The notes under the pieces: model-generated
What the model saw: the letters and a program-made list of their open reading frames with translations, nothing else
Database searches by the model: none
What the model was told of the DNA's origin: nothing
Translations under genes and position numbers: made by a program
In this document: one piece after another, positions 1 to 8,756 of the stretch
Layout of the letters: every line of letters begins with the position of its first letter
Position numbering within the stretch: position 1 is the stretch's first letter
Assembly (NCBI GenBank): GCA_030529505.1
Contig: JAUMWT010000002.1
Span: forward strand, 62,001 to 126,000
Direction of reading: 5' to 3'
Length of the DNA stretch: 64,000 nt
From: Allobrachymonas sp.
Lineage (GTDB): Bacteria > Pseudomonadota > Gammaproteobacteria > Burkholderiales > Burkholderiaceae_C

Positions 1-373
1 ACGCCAAGTGTAGGGGGCTTGACGGGGATTTGACGGGGGCTTGGGGCCCACATATTTGCGCAGGCAGACCGTGCGCCAGTCACTGCCCTCCCCAAGCCGT
101 TGCTGCGAATGTGCAATGCGGCGCATGCCGCAACCCGCCAGATCCAAGCTCAAGCAGGGTTCCATGAGCCTGCGAGCAGAAAGCGGCGTTGGCCGCACAT
201 GGCGCTGGCACGCCAGCAAACGGCAGGGCGTTTCCGGCACAGGTTCTAGAATCGTTGCCCCAGCCGCTGAATGCTTCAGTTCGGCGCATGTTTCACGCCC
301 CGGCGGCGTTGCCTGGGCCCACACAGGGCATGGGCCGTGCAGCGCGGGGCGCTTGTCTGCCTGTTTGCTTGCC

Positions 374-1792
374 ATGTCTTCAAGGTCTTTGCTGTCTTCT
401 TCCGCCCCCGATCTGTTGCAGCGCAGCCTGGCTGCGGTGTGGCACCCCTGCACGCAGATGCAACACCATCTGGCCGCAGGCCCCAATGCCTTGCCGTTGC
501 TGCCCATCGTGCGCGGGCAGGGCGTGTGGCTGTATGGCGAGGCGGGCCAGCGTTGGCTGGACGGCATCAGCTCGTGGTGGACGAATCTGTTCGGCCACGC
601 CAACCCGCGCATCAATGTCGCGCTGCGCGCGCAGCTGGATCAGCTGGAGCATGTCATGCTCGCGGGCTTCACGCACGAGCCGGTGGTGGCTTTGTCCGAG
701 CGTTTAAGCGCACTCACGGGCGGGGCGTTGGGCCATGCCTTTTATGCATCGGATGGCGCATCGGCGGTGGAGATTGCGCTCAAGATGTCTTTCCACTACT
801 GGCAAAACCGCGGCCAGAGCGCCAAGCGCCGCTACGTGTGCGTGGCGGGCAGCTACCACGGTGAAACGGTGGGTGCGTTGGCCGTGACCGATGTGGCCTT
901 GTTCAAAGAGGCCTACGGCCCGCTCACGCAGCCCGCTTTTGTGGTGCCCAGCCCCGATGCCCGGCGGGCCCAGCCTGACGAAACAGCGGCCGACGTGGCC
1001 CGGCGCGCCGCGCAAGCGCTGGAAGAATTGCTGGCACGCGAGCACGAACAGATTGCCGCGTTGATTGTGGAGCCGCTGGTGCAATGCGCCAGCGGCATGG
1101 CGATGCACGACCCGGCCTATCTGGCGCAGGTGCGCGCCCTGTGCGACCGTTATCAGGTGCATTTCATCGCCGACGAAATCGCCGTGGGCTTTGGTCGCAC
1201 CGGCAGCTTCTTTGCGCACGAGCAGGCGGTGGTGGATGGCAAGCCCATCCGCCCAGATCTGCTGTGCTTGTCCAAAGGCATCACGGGCGGCTATCTGCCG
1301 TTGTCGGTGGTGCTGGCCAGCGACGCGATTTACGAAGCGTTTTTGGATGACCAACTCGCGCGCGGCTTTTTGCACTCGCACTCCTACACCGGCAACCCGC
1401 TGGCCTGCCGCGCGGCGCTGGCCGTGCTCGACATTTTCGCCAGCGACGATGTGCTGACTGCCAACCGCGCTAAGGCCGCGACGTTTAACGACATGCTGCG
1501 ACCGCTGGCGGCCCACCCGCGCGTGCGCCACCTGCGCCAGCGCGGCATGATCTGGGCGCTGGATGTGCAGACCAGCGACGCGGCCTTTGGCCGCCGCTTT
1601 TACCGCGAGGCCCTGGCGCGTGGCGTGCTGCTGCGCCCGCTGGGGCACACGGTCTATTTCATGCCGCCCTATGTGGCGACGCTGGATGAGCTGGAATTTT
1701 TGGCGACCCGCGCCATGCAAGCGCTGGAGGCTGCCTTGGCCGATGATGGCGCTGCGCCCAATGCCACCGCATCGCCCGTGTTTGCCGCGTGA
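374..1792 (+). CDS. bioA: Adenosylmethionine-8-amino-7-oxononanoate aminotransferase
   Basis: BioA transfers the amino group of S-adenosylmethionine to 7-keto-8-aminopelargonate (KAPA), giving 7,8-diaminopelargonate, the antepenultimate step of biotin synthesis; cytosolic and PLP-dependent. The 472-residue product from ATG 374 carries the family hallmark WHPCTQM (residues 23-29), the SWW motif near 67, FIADEIAVGFGRTG (264-277, PLP Asp267) and the Schiff-base lysine in LSKGITGG (Lys301). The reading frame is open upstream to position 41, but that stretch has no family similarity, so 374 is the chosen start; no strong ribosome site precedes it. It is the first gene of a five-gene overlapping biotin operon. 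A TAGAAT box at 247-252 could be a -10, but no good -35 accompanies it. Confidence 0.95.
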   Translation: MSSRSLLSSSAPDLLQRSLAAVWHPCTQMQHHLAAGPNALPLLPIVRGQGVWLYGEAGQRWLDGISSWWTNLFGHANPRINVALRAQLDQLEHVMLAGFTHEPVVALSERLSALTGGALGHAFYASDGASAVEIALKMSFHYWQNRGQSAKRRYVCVAGSYHGETVGALAVTDVALFKEAYGPLTQPAFVVPSPDARRAQPDETAADVARRAAQALEELLAREHEQIAALIVEPLVQCASGMAMHDPAYLAQVRALCDRYQVHFIADEIAVGFGRTGSFFAHEQAVVDGKPIRPDLLCLSKGITGGYLPLSVVLASDAIYEAFLDDQLARGFLHSHSYTGNPLACRAALAVLDIFASDDVLTANRAKAATFNDMLRPLAAHPRVRHLRQRGMIWALDVQTSDAAFGRRFYREALARGVLLRPLGHTVYFMPPYVATLDELEFLATRAMQALEAALADDGAAPNATASPVFAA

Positions 1793-1836
1793 TGGAAGTA
1801 ATGGAAGTGACGCAAGAAACGGAACAAGGGCCGCCC

Positions 1837-3207
1837 ATGATCTGGAACGAACTCGAATCCGCCCTGGCCCAGCGCCGCGCGCAAGGCCTGCTGCGCACGC
1901 GCCGCACCGTGCAATCGCCCGCAGGGCCGCAAGCGGTGGTGGATGGGCAAGCGCTGCTCTCCTTTTGCAGCAACGACTATCTGGGCCTGGCCGCCGATGC
2001 GCGCGTGGCCGCTGCCGTGGCCGAGGGCGCGCAGCGTTGGGGCGCGGGCAGCGGCGCTTCGCATTTGGTGTCGGGCCATCTGGAGCCGTTCGATCGGCTT
2101 GAAGAGCGGCTCGCGATCTTCACCGGCTTTGAGCGCGCGCTGTTTTTTTCCACTGGCTACATGGCCAATCTGGCCATCGTGCCCGCGTTGGCGGGGCGGG
2201 GCGATGCGGTGTTTGCCGACCGGCTCAACCACGCTTCGCTGATCGATGCGGTGCAACTTTCTCGCGCCGAGCATGTGCGCTACGCCCACAAGGACATGGT
2301 CGCGCTGGAACGTTTATTGGCGCAATCCACCGCGCGCCGCAAACTGATTGTGAGCGATGCTGTTTTCAGCATGGATGGCGACCTGGCCCCCTTGCGCGAA
2401 CTGCTGGCGCTGGCCGAACGCTTCGACGCCTGGCTGGTGATTGACGACGCCCACGGCCTGGGCGTGCTCGGGCCGCAGGGCCGGGGCAGCCTGGCGCACT
2501 TGGGGCTGTCAGCAACGCCGCGCATCATCCTCATGGGCACGCTGGGCAAGGCTGTGGGCGTGAGCGGCGCTTTCGTCGCCGCATCGGCCCCGGTGATCGA
2601 ATGGCTGCTGCAAACCGCGCGCACCTACATCTTCACCACCGCCGCCAGCCCCGCCGTGGCTTGCGGCGTGCTGGCCGCGCTGGAGGTATTGGCCAGCCCC
2701 GATGGCGATGCGCGCCGCGCCCATTTGCAGCGCTTGATCGCGCATCTGCGCAGCGCCCTGGCCGATTCGCCCTGGCGCTTGCTGCCATCGGCTACGGCCA
2801 TTCAACCCCTGCATGTGGGCGATAACCATGCCGCGCTGGCGCTGCAACATCGCCTGATGCAGCAAGGGCTGTGGGTGCCTGCCATTCGCCCGCCCACCGT
2901 GCCGCCGGGCACGGCGCGGCTGCGCATCTCTTTATCGGCGGCGCACACGCTGGCCGATGTGGATCGGCTGGTGGCTGCCCTGCCTGAGAGTGCCCTGCAC
3001 GAATCCAGTAGCCAAGTGGTCGCTGCGGATCGGGATGGGATGCGAGGCACGAGCCGCAGCAACGGCTCCAGCCATTGCGAGGACGAGCAACGAAGCAGAG
3101 CGCCCAAGTCCGCAGATGCGCGCGGCGCGGTGATTGGTGCAAAGCATCCCAACCATTTGTTGATGCCGCCAGCGGCAGCAGAGGCCAAGGCCCCGCCATG
3201 CGTTTGA
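1837..3207 (+). CDS. bioF: 8-amino-7-oxononanoate synthase with C-terminal extension
   Basis: BioF condenses pimeloyl-ACP (or -CoA) with L-alanine to give KAPA; alpha-oxoamine synthase family, PLP-dependent. Visible motifs: SNDYLG (45-50), GSGASHLVSG (71-80), DDAHG (203-207) and the PLP lysine in GTLGKAVG (Lys238). ATG 1837 (MIWNELESAL) has AAGGG about six bases upstream and matches the usual family start. An ATG at 1792 overlapping the bioA stop is the alternative. The family normally ends near residue 383 (VDRLVAAL), but this protein runs on for about 73 low-complexity residues rich in Ser, Arg, Ala and Lys. That tail's DNA shares a 13-mer (3031-3043) with the family A repeats found elsewhere in the window, so it may be a decayed repeat read in frame. 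The enzyme core is complete. Confidence 0.93.
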   Translation: MIWNELESALAQRRAQGLLRTRRTVQSPAGPQAVVDGQALLSFCSNDYLGLAADARVAAAVAEGAQRWGAGSGASHLVSGHLEPFDRLEERLAIFTGFERALFFSTGYMANLAIVPALAGRGDAVFADRLNHASLIDAVQLSRAEHVRYAHKDMVALERLLAQSTARRKLIVSDAVFSMDGDLAPLRELLALAERFDAWLVIDDAHGLGVLGPQGRGSLAHLGLSATPRIILMGTLGKAVGVSGAFVAASAPVIEWLLQTARTYIFTTAASPAVACGVLAALEVLASPDGDARRAHLQRLIAHLRSALADSPWRLLPSATAIQPLHVGDNHAALALQHRLMQQGLWVPAIRPPTVPPGTARLRISLSAAHTLADVDRLVAALPESALHESSSQVVAADRDGMRGTSRSNGSSHCEDEQRSRAPKSADARGAVIGAKHPNHLLMPPAAAEAKAPPCV

Positions 3208-4094
3208 CTCTTACACCGATGGATGCTTGCGTGCCGGCCATCTCCGGCCATGCGGCGGCCACCGCGCCTGTTGGCTTGAATGAAGCCGTGAGCCAAGCAA
3301 GCACGGGCATGCGCGCACCGCTGGTGTTGCTGCACGGCTGGGGGCTGGATCGCCGTGTGTGGCAACCCTTGCTGCCCCACTTGCAAGCCTGCGCGCCGCA
3401 CTTGCCCGTGTGCCTGGCCGATTTGCCCGGCTACCACGGCAGCAGCTATGCAGGCGAAGATGCGCAAGCCGTGGCGCACGCCTTGGCCACGCAACTGCCG
3501 ACCGGTTGCACGCTGGCGGGCTGGTCGCTGGGTGGCATGCTGGCGCAATTGGCGGCAGTGCGTTCGGCTGCGGTGCGGTCAGCGTCGGGGCAGCCAAGCA
3601 GTCGCATCGCCCGCCTGGTGCTCGTCGGCAGCACGCCCAGCTTTGTGCGGCGCGAGGGCTTTGCTTGCGCCCAGCAGCCCGTTTTGCTCAGCGCCTTTGC
3701 CAAGGCCGTGCGTGCCCTGCCCGCCAGCGTGCTGCCGCGCTTTGCCACGCTCAGCAACCAGGGCGACAGCCGCGCCAAAGCCATCAATCGCCAGCTGCTG
3801 GCGCTGACCCAGCCGCCGCTGCCCGATCAAGCCGCGCTGCTGGCCGGGCTGGATTGGCTGCAAACCTTGGATCTGCGCGCACAAGCTGCCCGCATCACGC
3901 AGCCGACGCTGCTCATCCACGGCGGGCAAGACGGGCTGATGCCCTTGGCCGCGGCCCAATGGCTGGCCGATCATCTGCCGCAGGCCGAGCTGCTGACCCT
4001 GCCTGACGCCGCACACGCTCCTTTCTTGCACGACCCCGCCCAATGCGCCGCTGCGCTGGCGCGCTGGGCGGGTGCCATGGATGTTGAGGCATGA
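3198..4094 (+). CDS. bioH: Alpha/beta hydrolase, pimeloyl-ACP methyl ester esterase
   Basis: Likely BioH, which removes the methyl ester from pimeloyl-ACP methyl ester made through BioC and so ends pimelate-moiety synthesis. The 298-residue protein shows the oxyanion region LLHGWGLDRRVW (44-55), the nucleophile elbow GWSLGG (Ser110), a late HGGQDGLMP acid-bearing loop and the catalytic-histidine segment AAHAPF. ATG 3198 overlaps the end of bioF by ten bases and has AAGG seven bases upstream. An internal ATG at 3309, just before the LLHG motif, would give a length nearer the usual 255, so the exact start is open. Location between bioF and bioC supports BioH over a generic esterase; BioG-type esterases lack this sequence pattern. 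Confidence 0.88.
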   Translation: MRLTLTPMDACVPAISGHAAATAPVGLNEAVSQASTGMRAPLVLLHGWGLDRRVWQPLLPHLQACAPHLPVCLADLPGYHGSSYAGEDAQAVAHALATQLPTGCTLAGWSLGGMLAQLAAVRSAAVRSASGQPSSRIARLVLVGSTPSFVRREGFACAQQPVLLSAFAKAVRALPASVLPRFATLSNQGDSRAKAINRQLLALTQPPLPDQAALLAGLDWLQTLDLRAQAARITQPTLLIHGGQDGLMPLAAAQWLADHLPQAELLTLPDAAHAPFLHDPAQCAAALARWAGAMDVEA

Positions 4095-5074
4095 AACGAG
4101 CGCCTGCAACCATGTGTTCCGCATCCCCGCCTGCATCTGGCCTGGCTTCGCCCATCACGGCAATCATTTCGGCGCCCGTCTCGGCGCCTGATACCGCGCG
4201 CCCGGCCCGTGTGCAGATTCAGGCCGCATTCGACCGCGCCGCCGCCAGCTACGATGCGGCCGCCCAAGTGCAGCGCCAGGCCGTGCATGGCTTGCTGGCA
4301 CTGCTACAAACGCAAGGTCTGGCCAGCGTTTGGCCCGTGGCTGGGCCGGTGCTGGATGCGGGCAGTGGCACGGGCTATGCCCTGCCTTTGCTGAGTGAAT
4401 ATTGGGCTGCGCATGTGCATGCGCCTCGTTCAGCTCAGCCCCTGCTGGCACTGGACGCCGCCCCGGCCATGTGCCAGCGCAGCCAGCGGGCGCTGGCGGG
4501 CGGTGCGCAGCGCGGGGCCAGCATCTGCGCAGCCATATGCGCTGATTTGCACGCCCTGCCCTTGGCGGCGGGCAGCGTGGGGCTGTATTGGTCGAGCCTC
4601 GCGTGGCAGTGGTGCCATCTGCCCAAGGTGTTGGCCGAGGCGCGGCGGGTGCTGCGCCCTGGCGGCGTGCTGGCAGTGGCCACCCTTGGCCCCGGCACCT
4701 TGGATGAATTGGCGCAGGCCTTTGCCGCAGTCGATGCCCATCGCCATGTATTGCACTTTGAAGAAGAGGTGAGCTTGCGCGCGGCCTTGGCCGCCGCTGG
4801 CTTTGTGGACGTGCGCGTGCAGCGCGCCACGCTCACCGCACATTACCCCAGCGTGCGCGCCGTGCTGCAAGCCCTCAAGGCCGTAGGCGCCAACCGCGTG
4901 GGGCCAGGGGCGCGCACCACGCCGCTGGGCCGGGCGGGCTGGGCGCGGCTGGAGCAAGCTTACGAGCGCCTGCGCACCCCGAAGGGCCTGCCCTTGAGTT
5001 ACGAAGTGATCTACCTGCTGGCGCGGGCCGGTGCTGCCGCGCCCCCAACGCCAACAACCCGCATCCAGCCATGA
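4091..5074 (+). CDS. bioC: Malonyl-ACP O-methyltransferase
   Basis: BioC methylates the free carboxyl of malonyl-ACP with SAM, disguising it so that fatty-acid synthase can extend it to pimeloyl-ACP methyl ester. The 327-residue product has the BioC opening pattern AAFDRAAASYDAAAQVQRQ, the SAM-binding motif I VLDAGSGTGY, and the mid-domain WSSLAWQWC and RRVLRPGGVLAVATLGPGTL elements. ATG 4091 overlaps the bioH stop (ATGA), indicating translational coupling. The first 35-40 residues are a Pro/Ala/Ser-rich extension before the conserved start of the family, so an internal start is possible, but the overlap favours 4091. Confidence 0.92.
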   Translation: MKRAPATMCSASPPASGLASPITAIISAPVSAPDTARPARVQIQAAFDRAAASYDAAAQVQRQAVHGLLALLQTQGLASVWPVAGPVLDAGSGTGYALPLLSEYWAAHVHAPRSAQPLLALDAAPAMCQRSQRALAGGAQRGASICAAICADLHALPLAAGSVGLYWSSLAWQWCHLPKVLAEARRVLRPGGVLAVATLGPGTLDELAQAFAAVDAHRHVLHFEEEVSLRAALAAAGFVDVRVQRATLTAHYPSVRAVLQALKAVGANRVGPGARTTPLGRAGWARLEQAYERLRTPKGLPLSYEVIYLLARAGAAAPPTPTTRIQP

Positions 5075-5862
5075 CCGACGCACACGCCTGCACCCACGCC
5101 TACTTCATCGCCGGCACCGATACCGGTGTTGGCAAAACCTTCGTCACCGCTTTGCTGCTGCGCACGGCGCATCTGTCGGGCCTGCGCGCCCTGGGCATGA
5201 AGCCCGTGGCCGCCGGGGTGGATGCCCACGGCCGCAACGAAGATGTGCTGGCCTTGATGGCCGCCAGCAGCGTGGCGGCTGCCCCCGAAGATGTGAACCC
5301 GTTTCTCTACCAGGCGGCCGTTTCGCCCCACATCGCCGCGCGCGATGAAGGCCGCCCCGTCGATCTGGCTGTCATCGCCGCTGCCTGCCAGCGTCTGGCC
5401 GCGCAGGCCGATGTGCTGCTGGTGGAGGGCGTGGGCGGCTGGCGCGCACCCTTGTCCGACACGCTGGACAGCGCCGACCTGGCCTGCGCCCTGCAACGCC
5501 CGCAGATGCCCGTGATTTTGGTGGTGGGCCTGCGTCTGGGTTGCCTGAACCATGCCTTGCTCACGGCCGAGGCCATTGCCGCGCGCGGGCTGCGGCTGGC
5601 CGGTTGGCTGGGCAACCACATCGACCCCGCGATGCAGCGCCAAACCGACAATGTGCAGTATCTGCAAACACAATTGCAGCAAACTTTTGGCGCGCCTTGC
5701 CTCGGCTTGGTGCCGCATGCACCCAAAGGGTCGAATCTGCTTGGCCATGCCGACAAGGCAAGCGCTGCACGGGAATCACTCGATGCCCTGGCGCAACGCC
5801 TGCTGCCCAGCCTGCATCTGCCGTGGCTGCCATCGCCTGAATCACCCCTGGCCCGGCGCTGA
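5071..5862 (+). CDS. bioD: ATP-dependent dethiobiotin synthetase
   Basis: BioD carboxylates 7,8-diaminopelargonate with CO2 and ATP, closing the ureido ring of dethiobiotin. The 263-residue protein begins with the P-loop FIAGTDTGVGKT, followed by the substrate lysine in GMKPVAAG and the VEGVGGWRAPL motif. Its ATG at 5071 overlaps the bioC stop (ATGA). It is the last gene of the operon; biotin synthase (bioB) is not in this window and must lie elsewhere if present. Two stable hairpins follow directly after the stop. Confidence 0.95.
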   Translation: MTDAHACTHAYFIAGTDTGVGKTFVTALLLRTAHLSGLRALGMKPVAAGVDAHGRNEDVLALMAASSVAAAPEDVNPFLYQAAVSPHIAARDEGRPVDLAVIAAACQRLAAQADVLLVEGVGGWRAPLSDTLDSADLACALQRPQMPVILVVGLRLGCLNHALLTAEAIAARGLRLAGWLGNHIDPAMQRQTDNVQYLQTQLQQTFGAPCLGLVPHAPKGSNLLGHADKASAARESLDALAQRLLPSLHLPWLPSPESPLARR

Positions 5863-5898
5863 GCGGCTGGTGCCAGCCGCAGCGGCCCATCCCGCTGC
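5863..5898 (+). terminator. Tandem hairpins after the bio operon
   Basis: Two consecutive inverted repeats follow the bioD stop: GCGGCTG-GTGC-CAGCCGC at 5863-5880 and GCAGCGG-CCCATC-CCGCTGC at 5879-5898, sharing two bases. Neither has a downstream T-run, so intrinsic termination is uncertain; they could equally stabilise the mRNA 3' end. The remaining sequence to 6083 shows nothing else. Confidence 0.35.
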
Positions 5899-6083
5899 AT
5901 CCGAACCATGTGCCCCATCGCGGATCGCGGGCCTCTGGCACGTGCGCTCATCCTTCCATGCCGCACAACCATTGCATGACAAGGTTGCGGTTTTTGCTGG
6001 TTGGGGGGCCATCTGCAGCCGCCTGTTGTTGCCAGTTTCAGCAGCATGCCTGAAAGACACGGCAGCTGTTTGACCGGGCAGCT

Positions 6084-7010
6084 TCACAGATTCGGCCGCT
6101 GCGCCTGCACCATCTTCATGGCCGAAGCAATCAGGGTCGAGACTTCCGTCATGTTCGACGGCACCACCAGCGTGGTCGAAGCGTCTTGCGCGAGCTTGCC
6201 GTAGGCCTCCACCGCGCGCTCGGCCACTTTGAGTTGCACGGCCTGCTCGCCGCCGGGTTGGCGAATGGCCTGGCCCACGCGCTCCAGCGCTTGCGCGGTG
6301 GCTTCGGCCACGGCCAGGATGGCGGCGGCTTCACCTTGCGCGTTGTTAATTTGCGCCTGCTGCTCGCCTTCGGATTTGGCGATGGCGGCCTGCTTCTGGC
6401 CCTCGGCCAGGTTGATCTGTTCCTGGCGCTTGCCTTCGGAAGTGGCAATCACCGCGCGCTTTTCGCGCTCGGCTGTGATCTGCGCCTGCATGGCGCGCAG
6501 GATGTCGGCCGGTGGCGTCAAATCCTTGATTTCGTAGCGCAGCACTTTCACGCCCCAGTTGAGCGCGGCTTCGTCAATGGCGTTGACGACTTGCGCGTTG
6601 ATCGAATCGCGCTCTTCAAAAGTGCGGTCCAGTTCCAGGCGGCCGATGACCGAGCGCAGCGTGGTCTGCGCCAGTTGCGTGATCGCCATCACGTAGTTGC
6701 TGGAGCCGTAGCTCGCGCGCATGGCGTCCGTCACCTGAAAGTACAAGATGCCATCGACCTGCAGCTGCGTGTTGTCGCGCGTGATGCAGATCTGGCTGGG
6801 CACGTCCAGCGGAATTTCTTTCAGGCTGTGGCGATAGGCCACCTTGTCGATGAAAGGCAGCAGAAAGTTCAGCCCCGGGTTGAGCGTGGCGTGGTATTTG
6901 CCCAGGCGCTCAACCACCCAGGCGCTTTGCTGGGGCACGACTTTGACGGTTTTGATGATGAACAGAACCACCACCACCGCCAGCACAACGACATAAAACA
7001 GAGAGTCCAC
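6084..7010 (-). CDS. qmcA: SPFH/stomatin-like membrane protein (QmcA/paraslipin type)
   Basis: A band-7/SPFH protein anchored by one N-terminal transmembrane segment (residues about 5-20, very Val/Leu rich) with the SPFH core (VVPQQSAWVVERLGKYHATLNPGLNFLLPFID onward, quoted here in the part VVERLGKYHA) and a coiled-coil, Ala/Glu/Gln-rich C-terminal half. These proteins oligomerise in the membrane and scaffold proteases or lipid microdomains. The frame opens with GTG at 7019, but that codon abuts the AAGGAG; the GTG at 7010 lies eight bases from it and is the better start (308 residues). The gene lies downstream of nfeD, its usual partner, but a family A repeat sits between them. Confidence 0.88.
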   Translation of the reverse strand: MDSLFYVVVLAVVVVLFIIKTVKVVPQQSAWVVERLGKYHATLNPGLNFLLPFIDKVAYRHSLKEIPLDVPSQICITRDNTQLQVDGILYFQVTDAMRASYGSSNYVMAITQLAQTTLRSVIGRLELDRTFEERDSINAQVVNAIDEAALNWGVKVLRYEIKDLTPPADILRAMQAQITAEREKRAVIATSEGKRQEQINLAEGQKQAAIAKSEGEQQAQINNAQGEAAAILAVAEATAQALERVGQAIRQPGGEQAVQLKVAERAVEAYGKLAQDASTTLVVPSNMTEVSTLIASAMKMVQAQRPNL

Positions 7011-7061
7011 GTGATCCACTCCTTTCCAGAGAGAACTTGTTTTAAAAAGAAAACGCTTGGA

Positions 7062-7245
7062 GCCTATTCACAATCTTCTCACGGGCGCTTGAATACGGAT
7101 GCGGGCGGCCTGCAGCGTTGCAAATCTTGCCAACATTTTGTCTATGTTGCACGGGCCATGCGCTTCGCTCATGCACTTTGATGTGCGCCTTGCATCCCAT
7201 CCCGCTCCATCCCCGGTCGCCTCGCGTTGAGATCGTGAACAGCGC
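7062..7245 (-). mobile_element. Family A palindromic-ended repeat, copy 2
   Basis: A 184-bp element bounded by imperfect inverted ends: GCCTATTCACAATCTTCT at the left and TGAGATCGTGAACAGCGC at the right. Read on the minus strand it aligns along its length with the copy at 33219-33375, sharing the 13-mer CGGGATGGGATGC, a GCATGGCCCGTGC block and an AGATTTGCAACGC block; this copy has a small internal insertion. It encodes no plausible protein. The pattern is that of a non-autonomous MITE-like element. It occupies the space between nfeD and the stomatin gene. Confidence 0.7.
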
Positions 7246-7299
7246 CTTGCTGCGTTCGGGCATTCGGATCAATCTGGCCGGAAACTATCAGGCCAGGCA

Positions 7300-7770
7300 T
7301 CAAGCCGAAGGGGCAGGTGGCGCTTCAGCCTGCAACACCAATTGGTTGTGGCGAATGTCGATCACCACGTGGCGGCCGGGCTGCTGCGGGGCGGCGGGAT
7401 CGGCCGCAATGGCGCTCCAGATCGCGCCGCGGTAGGACACGCTGGTGCTGCCATCGCGCATCCAGGTTTGCACCAGCACGGTGCCGCCGATATCCAGCCG
7501 GTTGTGGGTGGCGTTGGGCGCAGAAGCTGCGGCCAATGCCGCGCGCTTGGCCGGTTTTTTTCTGGCGCACCACAGATACCAGATCAGCACGCCAGCCACG
7601 CCCACGGCCGAGGCAATGGTCATTTGCAGCGTCGGGTTCAGCCCCAGGTGGGCGGCCACAGCGCCAGCGGCTGCACCCAGCGCAATCACCAGCAGATACA
7701 CCGTGCCGGTGAACATTTCAGCGCCGACCAGTATGCCGGCGGCAACCCACCAAAACATTGCATCATGCAT
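7300..7770 (-). CDS. nfeD: NfeD-like membrane protein
   Basis: A short NfeD-type protein of 156 residues: two to three N-terminal hydrophobic segments (residues about 5-70, starting MFWWVAAGILVGAEMF) and a C-terminal OB-fold domain (LDIGGTVLVQTW ... GRHVVIDIRHNQLVLQ). NfeD partners with SPFH proteins in the membrane. ATG 7770 has a good ribosome site, GGAGG, nine bases upstream; the upstream in-frame extension to 7845 lacks similarity. It precedes the stomatin gene on the same strand. Confidence 0.88.
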   Translation of the reverse strand: MHDAMFWWVAAGILVGAEMFTGTVYLLVIALGAAAGAVAAHLGLNPTLQMTIASAVGVAGVLIWYLWCARKKPAKRAALAAASAPNATHNRLDIGGTVLVQTWMRDGSTSVSYRGAIWSAIAADPAAPQQPGRHVVIDIRHNQLVLQAEAPPAPSA

Positions 7771-8192
7771 CCGTGTTCTCCTCCTGTTGTTGGGGGTGAA
7801 AAAGGGGCTTGAAAAGCGTGCAAAAGAATGGCGCAAGTATGGCACAAGGCGCTGTTGCGCATGCTTGGGGCGGGGGGCTTGCGGTCAGGGCCTGCGCGCT
7901 TGGCCAGCGCCGTTCGTGTGCGGCTGGCTGGATGCCCGCCATGCCATGCGATGCCGCACTGGCGGCCTGTGCGACCAAACCGTAGCGGACTGTTCATGCT
8001 TTGTGCCTGTGCGCCGCTGGCCCCGTGGATACGGGCGCTTGGCGCTGCTTGGCACAGCGGTTCCGGCGGGCGCGGCGCTTCCGTTTCGCGCCCTGTGCCA
8101 TCGCCCTATCCCATCGTCTTGTGCCACGCTCATGAAGCGCAGTCAACAAGCCTTGCCCGTCTTTTAACGGGTGCGGCTGCGGGCGGCTGGGG
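7771..8192. other. Intergenic stretch, no gene seen
   Basis: Between the starts of nfeD and the end of yceD there are 422 bases with no convincing coding sequence, terminator or RNA gene. The ribosomal protein L32 gene (rpmF), which usually follows yceD, is not here: no minus-strand frame reads the conserved MAVQQNK/SKRGMRRSHD-type sequence. Confidence 0.5.
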
Positions 8193-8756
8193 TTATTGCG
8201 GCGGCTTGTGCTTGAGCTGTTGCAGCACGGCAAAGGGATGGGGCTGCGCGTCGGCTTGGGCGCTTTGATCTTGCAAGCTGGCGGCGGGCTGGCAGTCGGC
8301 ATGGCGCGGGGCAAAAGGCAGGGCCATGATGAGTTCGTCTTCGATCAGCTCCAGCAGATCGAACTGGCGGCTGATCACGAGTACATCTTCTTCGATCTCT
8401 TCATCCAGCCGGGCGGCCGTGGCCTCGTCCGGCGCGAAGCGAAAGGCGCGCTGCACCTGCAAAGGCTCGGGCATGGCCTGCAGGCAACGCTGGCATTCCA
8501 GCGTGAGCGGCACTGCGGCTTGCAAGTCCAGCCACACCGCCTTGCTTTGGCCGGGGGGTTGGCGTGTGCTGCACTGCGCTTGCCAATTGATGACTGCGTC
8601 GGCCGGGCTGGAAGGGCAGGCGCTGGCCAGACGCGGCAACTCGCACAAGGGCGTTTGGCCTTGCAGCGTAGCGCCCGCATCGGCCAGGGCGGCGATGGGC
8701 AGGCGGCGCGGATTGTGCTCAGAAGCGGATGGGGGCTGTGGTGTGTGTGCGTTCAT
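8193..8756 (-). CDS. yceD: YceD/DUF177 family protein (23S rRNA accumulation)
   Basis: A 187-residue DUF177 protein. The family is implicated in 23S rRNA accumulation and is normally co-transcribed with rpmF. Visible features: the paired-cysteine segment LTLECQRCLQAM, the acidic stretch DEEIEEDVLVISRQFDLLELIEDELIMALPF (part EEIEEDVLV), and the late PFAVLQQLK ending typical of the family. The start at 8756 (MNAHTPQPP) is preferred to the longer open frame because the extra 74 residues have no family match. It diverges from maf. The expected downstream rpmF-plsX-fab genes are absent here. Confidence 0.88.
   Translation of the reverse strand: MNAHTPQPPSASEHNPRRLPIAALADAGATLQGQTPLCELPRLASACPSSPADAVINWQAQCSTRQPPGQSKAVWLDLQAAVPLTLECQRCLQAMPEPLQVQRAFRFAPDEATAARLDEEIEEDVLVISRQFDLLELIEDELIMALPFAPRHADCQPAASLQDQSAQADAQPHPFAVLQQLKHKPPQ

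Noticed and set aside
41-373. N-terminal extension of BioA by 111 residues
   Set aside because: The extension has no similarity to the family and the canonical BioA start lies at 374.
8000-8190. rpmF (ribosomal protein L32) downstream of yceD
   Set aside because: None of the frames on either strand reads the highly conserved L32 start or its cysteine motifs.
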